Source of the DNA: DASZFV01 sp036494575
GTDB lineage: Bacteria > Myxococcota_A > Polyangia > Fen-1088
Assembly: GCA_036494575.1 (NCBI GenBank)
Contig: DASXOE010000090.1
Coordinates: forward strand, 1-64,000
DNA: 64,000 nt
Direction of reading: 5' to 3'
The notes under the pieces were generated by a model. It was given only the letters and a program-made list of their open reading frames with translations, had not been told where the DNA came from and made no database searches. Within the stretch, counting starts at the first letter, position 1, and each line of letters opens with the position of its first letter. The translations under genes were made by a program, and so were the position numbers. This document shows, one piece after another, positions 53,245 to 61,331 of this stretch.

Positions 53245-53931
53245 TCAACCCGCGGCCGGCAGGAGGACGAAGGCCGCGGCGACGATCGCGATCGAGACGC
53301 CGACGAGCAGCCCGTCGGCCCAGCGCGGCGTCGGGCGCGGCCGACGGGCGCGCCCGAAACCAACGGCGCCGCCCATGAGCAGGCCGCCGATGTGCGCGGC
53401 GTTGTCGACCGCGATCGCGCCGCCCGCCGTCACGGCGAACCCGATGACGAGTACGAAGAGGACGTTCTTGCCGAGCAGGCGCGCGATCTCGCGCTGCCCC
53501 GTGAGCCATGCGAACACCGTGGCGACGCCAAACAGACCCATGATGGCTCCCGATGCGCCCGCGGAGATCTGAGGCCGGTGGTGGAGGACGGCCAGCATCG
53601 TCCCGAGGGCGTTGCCGGCAGCGCCCGTCGCGACATAGGTGGCGAGGAACAGTCCCCGGCCGATGGCGCGTTCGGCAAGGACGCCGATCTGCGCCAGCAC
53701 CCACATGTTCATGAAGATGTGGAGGACGTTGACGTGAACGAAGGCCGCCGTGACCCAACGCCAGCTCGGCTCGCCGATGGTCGCGCCCGCGGCGTAGAGC
53801 GTCCGGCCGTCGAAGCCCGTCGCGAGCGGCAGATGGCCCGACGCGGCAACCATGATCCCGAAGACGAGCACGTTCGCGACGAGAAGCGCGCAGGTCACGG
53901 GGGCCTCGGGCAAGCGGCGAAGCAGGTTCAT
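53245..53931 (-). CDS. rhomboid family intramembrane serine protease
   Basis: 228 residues from the ATG complementary to 53929-53931; the open frame upstream is soluble-looking and unlikely. Six or seven membrane helices are apparent. The active site is HIFMN with Asn75, GASGAIMGLFG with Ser128 and DNAAHIGG with His180. It cleaves membrane proteins within the bilayer. A 120-bp divergent gap separates it from the HtrA gene; both are envelope proteases. Confidence 0.92.
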   Translation of the reverse strand: MNLLRRLPEAPVTCALLVANVLVFGIMVAASGHLPLATGFDGRTLYAAGATIGEPSWRWVTAAFVHVNVLHIFMNMWVLAQIGVLAERAIGRGLFLATYVATGAAGNALGTMLAVLHHRPQISAGASGAIMGLFGVATVFAWLTGQREIARLLGKNVLFVLVIGFAVTAGGAIAVDNAAHIGGLLMGGAVGFGRARRPRPTPRWADGLLVGVSIAIVAAAFVLLPAAG

Positions 53932-54051
53932 GGTCGCGGAATTTTTCACCGGGAACCGCCGGTTATCCAGTTCGACGAATCCGAAATCCGGGGGCACCTC
54001 GAGGCATCCCGGGTGCTTGACACTTCATCAAAGCGGGTACAAGGACATCCC

Positions 54052-55587
54052 ATGCAGCCACAGCGACAGCCCGACTCGATTTTCCACCGCATCGCTTCTG
54101 CCAGCAAAATCGCGCTTCTGTGCGCGGTCATGGCCGGGGCGGGCTTTTTCTTTCACGGCACGCGTGGCCCAACGCTGATCGCCGCCGCCGCGGCGGCCAG
54201 CACGGCCGTTACGCCGAAGACGGAGGTCCCCAACGAGGCGAGGGCCCTGTCGCACGCCTTCTCGGCCGTCGCCAAGGCGCTTGGGCCCTCCGTCGTCCGC
54301 ATCGAGGTCGAGGTGGGCGCCCCGCGCGCCGAGGGACCCCGCGGGGGCCGGCCGGCGCCCGACGACGTCCCGCCCATGTTCCGCCACTTCTTCGAATTCG
54401 GCCCCGGCGAGGACCTCCCGGGGCCCGGCCCGCAGCACGGCGTGGGCTCGGGGTTCATCATCGACGGCACGGGCGACATCATCACGAACCGGCACGTCGT
54501 GCAGGGCGCGAGCAAGGTCACCGTGACCATGAACGACGGCAAGGAGTACCCCGCGCGCGTCGTGGGCAAGGACGCCCAGACCGACGTCGCCGTCGTCCGC
54601 CTCGAGAAGGCGCCCGGCAACCTCGCGGTGGCGCGCCTCGGCGACTCAGACAAGCTCGAGGTCGGCGAGTGGGTGGTCGCCGTCGGCAGCCCGCTCGGCC
54701 TCGAGCAGACGATCACGGCCGGCATCGTGAGCGGCAAGGGCCGCACGGGAAAGCACGTCCAGATGTCGGGGAACCGCGTGCGCGGCTACATCCAGACCGA
54801 CGCCAAGATCAACCCCGGCAACTCGGGCGGCCCGCTCGTCAACCTCGAGGGCGAGGTCGTGGGCGTCAACACGCTCATCCAGGTGGGCGCGGGCGGCGCC
54901 TACGGCTTCGCCATCCCCGTCAACGAGGTTCGGCGCGTCGCGCAGACGCTCATCAAGGACGGCCGCGTGCGCTATGCGTACCTCGGCCTCATGCTGACGA
55001 GCGCCAAGGATCTCGACGACGCGCAGCGGGCCAAGCTCGGCAAGAACATCCCCGGGAGCGGCGCCGTCGTCGCCGAGGTCACGCCGGGCGGGCCGGCGGG
55101 CAATTCCGCCATTCGGCCCGGCGATGTCATCGAGGCGGTCGACGGGCAGAGGATCGCGGGCGCCTCGGACGTCGTCGACTACGTGTCGACGCGTGACATC
55201 GGCACGAAGGTGACGCTTCACTACGCGCGCGACGGCAAGGCCGGTCAAACGCAGGTCGTGCTCGGCGAGCTGCCCAACGAGGACATGAAGCCGGCCGCGC
55301 AGGAGCAGGGCCGCATCGGCATGGCGCTCCAGACGCTCACGCCCGACGTCGCCGACCAGCTCGGCATCGACCGCGGCACCAAGGGCGCGGTCATCACGGA
55401 CGTCGTCTCGGGCAGCCCGGCCGAACGCGCGGGCCTCAAACCAGGCGACGTCATCGTGGAAGTTGACCGCGCTCCGGTCGCCAGCAGCGAGCAAGCCGTC
55501 GAGGCGTTGCGTGCTTCGCGCGGAAACGGTGGCCACCTGCTGCGCGTGCGCGGCGCCGGCGGCACCCGCTTCGTCACGGTGAAGTAG
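54052..55587 (+). CDS. HtrA/DegP-type periplasmic serine protease
   Basis: 511 residues from the ATG at 54052 with AAGGA upstream. A basic N-terminus and a hydrophobic segment at about 20-38 act as signal or anchor. The trypsin-like triad is His148 (NRHVV), Asp178 (TDVAVV) and Ser258 (GNSGGPL). Two PDZ domains follow (about 315-400 and 425-511), the second ending in LRVRGAGGTRFV. DegP-type enzymes degrade misfolded envelope proteins. Confidence 0.93.
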   Translation: MQPQRQPDSIFHRIASASKIALLCAVMAGAGFFFHGTRGPTLIAAAAAASTAVTPKTEVPNEARALSHAFSAVAKALGPSVVRIEVEVGAPRAEGPRGGRPAPDDVPPMFRHFFEFGPGEDLPGPGPQHGVGSGFIIDGTGDIITNRHVVQGASKVTVTMNDGKEYPARVVGKDAQTDVAVVRLEKAPGNLAVARLGDSDKLEVGEWVVAVGSPLGLEQTITAGIVSGKGRTGKHVQMSGNRVRGYIQTDAKINPGNSGGPLVNLEGEVVGVNTLIQVGAGGAYGFAIPVNEVRRVAQTLIKDGRVRYAYLGLMLTSAKDLDDAQRAKLGKNIPGSGAVVAEVTPGGPAGNSAIRPGDVIEAVDGQRIAGASDVVDYVSTRDIGTKVTLHYARDGKAGQTQVVLGELPNEDMKPAAQEQGRIGMALQTLTPDVADQLGIDRGTKGAVITDVVSGSPAERAGLKPGDVIVEVDRAPVASSEQAVEALRASRGNGGHLLRVRGAGGTRFVTVK

Positions 55588-55662
55588 CGGGACGCCTCGC
55601 CGGCTACGATACTCTCCTCACTCGCGCGGGCGTGCCGGCTCCGGTCGCCCGCGCGGCGTCAT

Positions 55663-56829
55663 TCACGCCCGCCGCAGGATGAGCTCGGTGATCTCGGCGG
55701 GCGCGCCGAGCCGCATGGGCGGTCCCCAGTAGCCGGTCCCGCGGCTCACGTAGATCTGCGAGGCGCCCTGCCGGTGGAGGCCCGCGAGGAACGGTTGGGA
55801 GAGCCGCACGATGAAGCCGAACGGCCAGATCTGGCCTCCGTGCGTGTGCCCCGAGAGCTGGAGCCCCACGCCGTGGCGCGCGGCCCCGGCGAAGGAGGCC
55901 GGCTGGTGCGCGAGCAAGACGACCTCGCGCGCGGGGTCGCGGCCGCCGAGCGCGCGCGCGAGGGCCTCGTCGTGCGGCAGGCCCCCGTAACGCTCGGCCG
56001 AGCGATCGTCGACGCCCGCCAGATCGAAGCCGTCGACGCCCCCCGTGCCGATCGAGACGCGCTCGTTGCGGAGCACGCGAATGCCGAGCCGTCCGAGCTC
56101 GGTCATCCACGCTTCGGCGCCCGAGAAATACTCGTGGTTGCCGGTCACGAAATAGACGCCGTGCCGGGCGCGCAGCTCGCCGAGCGGCGCGACGGCCTCC
56201 GCGAGCTCCGCCACGGTGCCGTCGACGACGTCTCCCGTGATCGCGACGAGGTCCGGCCCGAGCGCGTTCGCGCGGCGCACGACGTCCGCGACGAAGGCGC
56301 CGCCTATCGTCGAGCCGACGTGAATGTCGCTGACCTGAACGATGCGCAGCCCGTCATGGACGCGTGGCAGGCGCGCGAGCGCGACCTCGACGCGCCGGAC
56401 CGCGACGGGCCCCCGAGCCGCTCGCAACGCCACGGCAGCCAGCCCGCCCGAGAGCGACAGGGCTGCCGTCGCGGCCAGGCGGGCCGTCGCCAGCCGTCGG
56501 CTCGGATCGGCCGGGGCGCCGCTTGCGCGCCGCGTGAACCAGACGACGAGGCGCACGATGTCCGCGCCCACGACCGCGACCAAGAGCAGGAACATGACGC
56601 CCATCCAGATGAAGGCGGGCCAGGCCATGACCCGACCCGCGCTCGGCAGCTTCCGGCCGAGGAGCATCGCGAGCGGCATCGCCGCGGCCATCAGGACGAG
56701 CGCGAAGGTCGCGATGGCGCGCCACGGCGGCGGGAGTTGCGAATCGCGAACGAGCCGAACCCAGAGGTAGTAATGAATGCCAACGACGATTGCCAGAATG
56801 ATGGCAATGAAAATGAGGAAGCGGCTCAT
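55663..56829 (-). CDS. membrane metallophosphoesterase, YkuE/YaeI-like
   Basis: 388 residues. The N-terminal 120 residues contain about four hydrophobic helices, then a calcineurin-type metallophosphoesterase domain: VSDIHVG, TGDVVDG, GNHEYF, LAHQP and SGHTHGGQIWP, the complete metal-binding set. The arrangement matches the membrane metallophosphoesterases (YkuE, YaeI, LpxG-like) that act on phospholipid or UDP-lipid substrates. It converges with HtrA. Confidence 0.88.
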   Translation of the reverse strand: MSRFLIFIAIILAIVVGIHYYLWVRLVRDSQLPPPWRAIATFALVLMAAAMPLAMLLGRKLPSAGRVMAWPAFIWMGVMFLLLVAVVGADIVRLVVWFTRRASGAPADPSRRLATARLAATAALSLSGGLAAVALRAARGPVAVRRVEVALARLPRVHDGLRIVQVSDIHVGSTIGGAFVADVVRRANALGPDLVAITGDVVDGTVAELAEAVAPLGELRARHGVYFVTGNHEYFSGAEAWMTELGRLGIRVLRNERVSIGTGGVDGFDLAGVDDRSAERYGGLPHDEALARALGGRDPAREVVLLAHQPASFAGAARHGVGLQLSGHTHGGQIWPFGFIVRLSQPFLAGLHRQGASQIYVSRGTGYWGPPMRLGAPAEITELILRRA

Positions 56830-56993
56830 CGGATGCTCATATTTGGTGCGACGGAGACGCGAATCAAGCCCCGTCGGAAACGTCGTTGATGCCTCGCAAT
56901 GACCTCAAACGGGATCTAAATGACGGCTTTGCGGAGCCATTGCGTGGCCTTCCAATCGAGAGTAGTCTGCCGGCCCATCAAAGGGGGGATTGA

Positions 56994-57356
56994 ATGGCCA
57001 AGAAAGGTTCCGGAGACATACGCAGCATCGTGGGAGACTTCGTCTCGAGGCTCTCGTCGTTGATCGAGCAGGACGCGGTGACGCGTGCGCGCGCCGTCGT
57101 GCTGTCGGCGTTCGGCGTCGGCGGGGGTGGCGGGCGTCGCGGCCCGGGGCGGCCGCCGGGCTCGGGCACCAAGGTCGCCTCGGGGCGCCGGCAGCGGCGG
57201 AAAGGACCGATTCAACTTTGCCCGGTGCCGGGATGCACGAACCGGGCTGCGCCCGTCTTCGGAATGGTTTGCTCGAAGCACAAGGGCCTGCCCAAGGCGG
57301 TCATCAAAAAATATCGCGAGCAGCGGCGCGCCAAGAAGACGGGTCGCAAGAAGTAG
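56994..57356 (+). CDS. small basic protein with AT-hook-like and zinc-finger-like motifs
   Basis: 120 residues from the ATG at 56994, with AGGGGGGA upstream. Residues 5-40 form a helical segment (IRSIVGDFVSRLSSLIEQD). Residues 48-58 (RRGPGRPPGSG) carry the GRP core of an AT-hook. Residues 76-96 hold C-x4-C-x11-C-x2-H (Cys76, Cys81, Cys93, His96), which could bind zinc. The C-terminus is very basic (KKYREQRRAKKTGRKK). The set suggests a nucleoid or DNA-binding protein. I recognise no named family, although similar small proteins seem frequent in Myxococcota. Confidence 0.65.
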   Translation: MAKKGSGDIRSIVGDFVSRLSSLIEQDAVTRARAVVLSAFGVGGGGGRRGPGRPPGSGTKVASGRRQRRKGPIQLCPVPGCTNRAAPVFGMVCSKHKGLPKAVIKKYREQRRAKKTGRKK

Positions 57357-57418
57357 CGAAGGCGGCCGGCCGCTCCACGGGGGCGGCCCCGGTCCTCCCG
57401 TATTTTTCACGGAGGGGT

Positions 57419-57434
57419 GTGGCGCGGTCGCCAC
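57419..57434 (+). promoter_or_regulatory. inverted repeat upstream of the sigma-54 promoter
   Basis: GTGGCG at 57419-57424 and CGCCAC at 57429-57434 form a perfect 6-bp inverted repeat with a 4-bp spacer. It lies about 70 bp upstream of the -24 box, where an enhancer-binding activator could bind. It may also be chance. Confidence 0.35.
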
Positions 57435-57504
57435 GCAGGGCAGGACGTGCCGGCGCGGACCGACGGAAGATGCCGAAAACCGAGGCCGCGGGCGCGGACC
57501 GGGA

Positions 57505-57521
57505 TTGGCACCGCGGTTGCG
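57505..57521 (+). promoter_or_regulatory. sigma-54 (RpoN) -24/-12 promoter of the Crp/Fnr gene
   Basis: TTGGCAC at 57505-57511 and TTGC at 57517-57520 have the standard sigma-54 geometry, with GG and GC dinucleotides 12 bp apart. Transcription would start near 57532, just before the AAGAGGAGG ribosome site and 17 bases before the start codon at 57549. The match to the YTGGCAC-N5-TTGCW consensus is complete except for the last base. Confidence 0.7.
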
Positions 57522-57548
57522 TTGCACCAGGCGTCAAGAGGAGGCGCC

Positions 57549-58289
57549 ATGGCCATCGCGACCGCATCGCTTGAATTCGATCATTTCAACCGCTCGCCCA
57601 GATTGTCGGCACTCACGCCGGAGCTGGCGGCCTTTCAATCCTGCCCGCTCTTCGCGGACGCGTCGCCCTCGGCGCTGCAAGCGCTCTCCGCCTCCGCGAG
57701 CAGCCGGTCGTTCACCCGCGGGACCATCGTCGCGACCGAGGGAGCGCCGGCGCCCTCCGTCGTGCTCGTCGCGCGCGGACGCTTGCGCGCCGTGCGTCGA
57801 GCGGCGAGCGGTCGCGAGATCACGGTCGAGATCTTCCGCCCGGGCGACTTGTTGGCCGACGCGGCCCTCACGCCGGAGGCGCCTCTCGCCAACGATTGGG
57901 AGGCCGGCGAAACGATCTCCCTGCTGATGATTCCCCGTGCCGCGTTGCTCGCGTACGTGCGCGCCGTTCCCGAAGTGGCCGTTGCGCTCTCCGCTCAGTT
58001 GCTGGGGCGTCTCGAGCGGGCGAAGGAGCTCGCGGTTGCGCTCGCGCTGTCCGACGTCGAGTCTCGAGTCGTCGCGGCCCTCGTGGGCCTCGGCCGCCAG
58101 GACGGCGTCGACGGGCCCGAGGGGCTGCTCATCCGGCAGCGGCCCACTCAGCAGGAGATCGCCAACCAGATCGGCGCTTGTCGCGAGACCGTCTCGCGCA
58201 CGGTCTCCGATCTCGTCAAGCGCGGGCTCCTCACGCCGCGCGGCCGGTCGATTCTGCTCGCGCCCAGCCTGTGCGCGCGCGCGGCGTGA
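57549..58289 (+). CDS. Crp/Fnr family transcription regulator
   Basis: 246 residues from the ATG at 57549 with AAGAGGAGG upstream. Residues 25-140 are a cyclic-nucleotide-binding-type beta-barrel (CPLFADASPSALQAL, then EIFRPGDLLAD). Residues 165-240 hold a Crp-type winged helix (RPTQQEIANQIGACRETVSRTVSDLVKRGLL). There is no N-terminal Fe-S cysteine cluster of the FNR type and no obvious haem site; the effector is unknown. The conserved QEIA...RETVSR recognition helix suggests a CRP-like target. Its own expression appears to be sigma-54 dependent. Confidence 0.9.
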   Translation: MAIATASLEFDHFNRSPRLSALTPELAAFQSCPLFADASPSALQALSASASSRSFTRGTIVATEGAPAPSVVLVARGRLRAVRRAASGREITVEIFRPGDLLADAALTPEAPLANDWEAGETISLLMIPRAALLAYVRAVPEVAVALSAQLLGRLERAKELAVALALSDVESRVVAALVGLGRQDGVDGPEGLLIRQRPTQQEIANQIGACRETVSRTVSDLVKRGLLTPRGRSILLAPSLCARAA

Positions 58290-58360
58290 GCGCACAGGCA
58301 AATGCGGGTCCGGAACCGAGAATTGACGCTCGGCGGAACGCAGGTGAAACTCAATGAGTT

Positions 58361-59638
58361 TTGGCTAGTCATCCGAGAGGCCCTCATGCGGGTGGGACCG
58401 ATCCCGCGGAGGCTTCAGACACCCTGGCGCCCCTGTCGGCGCTGGACATCCGCACGTCGATCCGTCCGACGTTGGCTGAGATCGATCTCGGCGCCGTCCA
58501 GCGCAACTTTCGCCGTGTGCGGGAGGTCATTGGTCCCCGCGCCGCCATCTGGGGCGTCGTCAAGGCGGACGCCTATGGCCACGGGGCGGTTGCCGTCGGC
58601 CGCGCGCTCGAGCCGCTGTGCAACGCGCTGGCCGTGTCGCTGGTCGAAGAGGGTATGGAGCTGCGCGCGGCGGGCGTTCGCGCGCCCATCATCGTGCTCG
58701 GCGCCTACTACGACAATCACCACGCGGACGTGCTGGCGCACCGCCTCACGCCCGTCGTGTACGAGCTGGGCGAGCTCGAGCGGTTCGCGGCGGCCGCTGA
58801 ACGCCGGGGACGGCGCGCCGACGTGCACGTCAAGATCGACACCGGTATGAGCCGGCTCGGCCTCGCGACGGCGGAAGTGCCGCGGCTGCTCGCGCGCGCC
58901 GGCGCGCTGCCGTCGCTGCGCCTGGCGGGACTGTGCACGCACCTCGCGTCGGCCGACTTGCCAGATGGCGACGTCACCCGCGCGGCGCTGGCCCGTTTCG
59001 ACGCCTGCGTCGCCGCCGCGCGTGCGGAGGGCTTCATGGGGCTCGTCAACCACGCCGCTAACAGCGCGGCGGCCGTGCGCTTTCCCGAGGCCCGCTTCGA
59101 CGCGGTCAGACCGGGCCTCGCGCTCTACGGCGCGATGCCCTCGGCGCACGTGGCGCTCGCCGGTCTCGAGCCCGCGCTGCGCCTGACGACGCGCGTGATG
59201 GCCGTCCACGACATCGCTCCGGGCGCCACCGTGAGCTACGGCGGTCTCTGGCGCGCGTCGCGGCCGTCGCGCGTGGCGACGTTGCCGATTGGTTACGCCG
59301 ACGGCTATCCCCGGCACGTGCGGGACGCCCGCGCCCTCGTGCGTGGCCGGCGCGTCCCCGTCGTGGGTGCCGTGTGCATGGACATGCTCATGGTCGACGT
59401 CACCGACGTACCCGCCGCGCGCGATGGCGATCTCGTCACGCTCATCGGCGCCGACGGCGGCGAGGTCATAGGCGTCGACGACCTGGCGGCCTGGGCGGGA
59501 ACCGTCAGCTACGAGATCTTGTGCGGCATCTCCAAACGCGTGCCGCGCGCGCTCAAGGACGCCGCCGTGACGTCGACGACCTCGCCCGGTCTCGCGGGCG
59601 GTCGCGCGCCAGCCCCCTCGCCGAACGCGTCGCGATGA
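58361..59638 (+). CDS. alr: alanine racemase
   Basis: 425 residues from a TTG at 58361, the only usual start in frame; the true start may be later. The PLP lysine is Lys68 in VVKADAYGHG and the second base Tyr293 in SYGGLWR. HVKIDTGMSRLG and the C-terminal CMDMLMVDVTD motifs confirm the family. It makes D-alanine for peptidoglycan. The stop overlaps the next start (ATGA), so it begins an operon with the Mla-type transport genes. Context for such an arrangement is conserved-looking but its meaning is not clear. Confidence 0.93.
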   Translation: MASHPRGPHAGGTDPAEASDTLAPLSALDIRTSIRPTLAEIDLGAVQRNFRRVREVIGPRAAIWGVVKADAYGHGAVAVGRALEPLCNALAVSLVEEGMELRAAGVRAPIIVLGAYYDNHHADVLAHRLTPVVYELGELERFAAAAERRGRRADVHVKIDTGMSRLGLATAEVPRLLARAGALPSLRLAGLCTHLASADLPDGDVTRAALARFDACVAAARAEGFMGLVNHAANSAAAVRFPEARFDAVRPGLALYGAMPSAHVALAGLEPALRLTTRVMAVHDIAPGATVSYGGLWRASRPSRVATLPIGYADGYPRHVRDARALVRGRRVPVVGAVCMDMLMVDVTDVPAARDGDLVTLIGADGGEVIGVDDLAAWAGTVSYEILCGISKRVPRALKDAAVTSTTSPGLAGGRAPAPSPNASR

Positions 59639-60498
59639 CCGCAGCGTCCCACAGCGCGTCGCCCAATCAGGCTCCGGTCGTCGAACCGCCGCCTTCGCGC
59701 GCGCGCCTCACCGCCATCGGCGACGTGATCGGCGCGCCGTTCAAGGTGATTCTCGGGTACCTCGGCGACCACGCGACGATGCTGGGCCAGTCCCTGGCCT
59801 GGCTGTTCCGTCCGCCCTTTCGGCTGAAGCTGTTCCTCGAGCAAATGGAGTTCGTGGGCGTGGGGTCGCTGCCCATCATCATTCTCGTCGGCTTCTTCTC
59901 CGGCGCGGTCGCCGCCCAGCAGGCCATCGCGGCCCTCGAGATCTTCGGCCAGGAGCGCTTCGTGGGCGCGACGGTCGGCCTGTCGCTCGCCCAGGAGCTC
60001 GCGCCCGTGTTCACTGCCCTCATGATTACCGCGCGCGCCGGCTCGGGGATGGCGACCGAGCTCGGCTCGATGCGCATCACCGAGCAGATCGACGCCCTCA
60101 CGACCTTCGCCGTCAACCCCGTGCAGTACCTCGTGACGCCGAGGATCGTGGCGACGGTCCTCATGATGCCGATCATGACGATGGTCTTCAACATCGTCGG
60201 GCTCTTCGGGGCTTACCTCTACTCGATCTACCTGAAGGACATCGACCTCGGGCAGTTCATCGAGATGTACGAGTACTGGACCGACCCGAAGGACTACGTC
60301 ATAGGTGGCGTGAAGGCCATCGTCTTCGGCGGCGCGCTCGCGCTGGCCGCGTGCTACCAGGGGTTCAACATCCGCGGCGGCGCCAAGGAGGTCGGCCTCG
60401 CGACGACGCGCGCCGTGGTCGCCGGGTCGGTGTCCGTCCTCGTCCTCGACTATTTCCTCATAGATGCCTTTCATATCCTGTGGCCGGCCGCCAAGTGA
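59635..60498 (+). CDS. mlaE: MlaE-type phospholipid ABC permease
   Basis: 287 residues from the ATG at 59635, overlapping alr. Five or so membrane helices, with the MlaE motifs FVGVGSLPIIILVGFFSG, LAQELAPVFTALMITARAG and ATELGSMRITEQIDAL. In Gram-negative cells the MlaE dimer moves phospholipids between the inner membrane and the MCE protein. No MlaB or MlaC gene follows in this window. The overlap with mlaF is GTGA. Confidence 0.92.
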   Translation: MTAASHSASPNQAPVVEPPPSRARLTAIGDVIGAPFKVILGYLGDHATMLGQSLAWLFRPPFRLKLFLEQMEFVGVGSLPIIILVGFFSGAVAAQQAIAALEIFGQERFVGATVGLSLAQELAPVFTALMITARAGSGMATELGSMRITEQIDALTTFAVNPVQYLVTPRIVATVLMMPIMTMVFNIVGLFGAYLYSIYLKDIDLGQFIEMYEYWTDPKDYVIGGVKAIVFGGALALAACYQGFNIRGGAKEVGLATTRAVVAGSVSVLVLDYFLIDAFHILWPAAK

Positions 60499-61331
60499 CG
60501 AACGATCCCAACCAGGTGGACACCGCCACCGCCGATCTCACGGCGCGCGACGAGCGCTGGCAGCTCCGCATCCGCGGCCTGCACAAGTCATTCGGCGAGC
60601 ACCACGTCCTGCGCGGCGTGGATCTCGACCTCGAGCGCGGCAAGACCAACATCATCATCGGTGGCTCGGGGCAGGGGAAGTCGGTGCTCATGAAGCACCT
60701 CATGGGCCTGCTCAAGCCGGACGCCGGCCACATCTGGGTCGACGGCCAGGACATCGTGCCACTCGGCGACGTGGAAATGTCGCACTTGCGGCGAAAGTTC
60801 GGCATGGTGTTCCAGTATGCCGCTCTCTTCGACTCGATGAACGTCGTCGAGAACATCGCGTTCCCGCTGCTCGAGCGCTACAAGATGTCGCGTGACGAGA
60901 TCATGGAGCGCGTTCGTGACCTGCTCGGGCGCCTCGACCTCGCGGGCGTCTCGGGCATCGAGCAGAAGTTCCCCGCCGAGCTCTCGGGCGGACAGCGCAA
61001 GCGCGTCGGGCTGGCGCGCGCGCTTATCGACCGGCCGCAGATCCTGCTCTACGACGAGCCGACGACCGGCCTCGATCCGGTCGCCACGAAGAACGTCGAC
61101 GAGATGATTCGTCGCACGGCCGACGACTTCGGCGTGACCTCGGTCGTGATCTCGCACGACATGGCCTCGACGTTCCGCATCGGGGACCGCGTCGCCATGT
61201 TGCATGCGGGCCAGATCATCGCCAACGGGACCGCGGCCGAGGTGCTGAAGTCGACGCGGCCCGAGCTGCGCGAGTTCATCGAGATCTCGGGCCTCGTCCC
61301 GTCGTCGAAGGGACCGGAGGTGCGGGCGTGA
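60495..61331 (+). CDS. mlaF: MlaF-type ABC ATPase
   Basis: 278 residues from a GTG at 60495 overlapping the mlaE stop. Walker A is GGSGQGKSV, the Q-loop lies in FGMVFQYAALFDSM, the signature is LSGGQRKRVGLARAL, Walker B is ILLYDEPTTGLD, and the switch His is in VISHDM. It energises the permease MlaE. The C-terminal FIEISGLVPS follows. Confidence 0.93.
   Translation: MTNDPNQVDTATADLTARDERWQLRIRGLHKSFGEHHVLRGVDLDLERGKTNIIIGGSGQGKSVLMKHLMGLLKPDAGHIWVDGQDIVPLGDVEMSHLRRKFGMVFQYAALFDSMNVVENIAFPLLERYKMSRDEIMERVRDLLGRLDLAGVSGIEQKFPAELSGGQRKRVGLARALIDRPQILLYDEPTTGLDPVATKNVDEMIRRTADDFGVTSVVISHDMASTFRIGDRVAMLHAGQIIANGTAAEVLKSTRPELREFIEISGLVPSSKGPEVRA

Noticed and set aside
54017..54043. TTGACA and TACAAG as a promoter before htrA
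   Set aside because: The spacing is 15 bp and the supposed -10 overlaps the ribosome site, leaving no room for a leader.
58302..58850. Open frame overlapping the start of alr in another frame
   Set aside because: Ser/Arg-rich sequence without a domain; the alr frame carries the PLP lysine and all family motifs.
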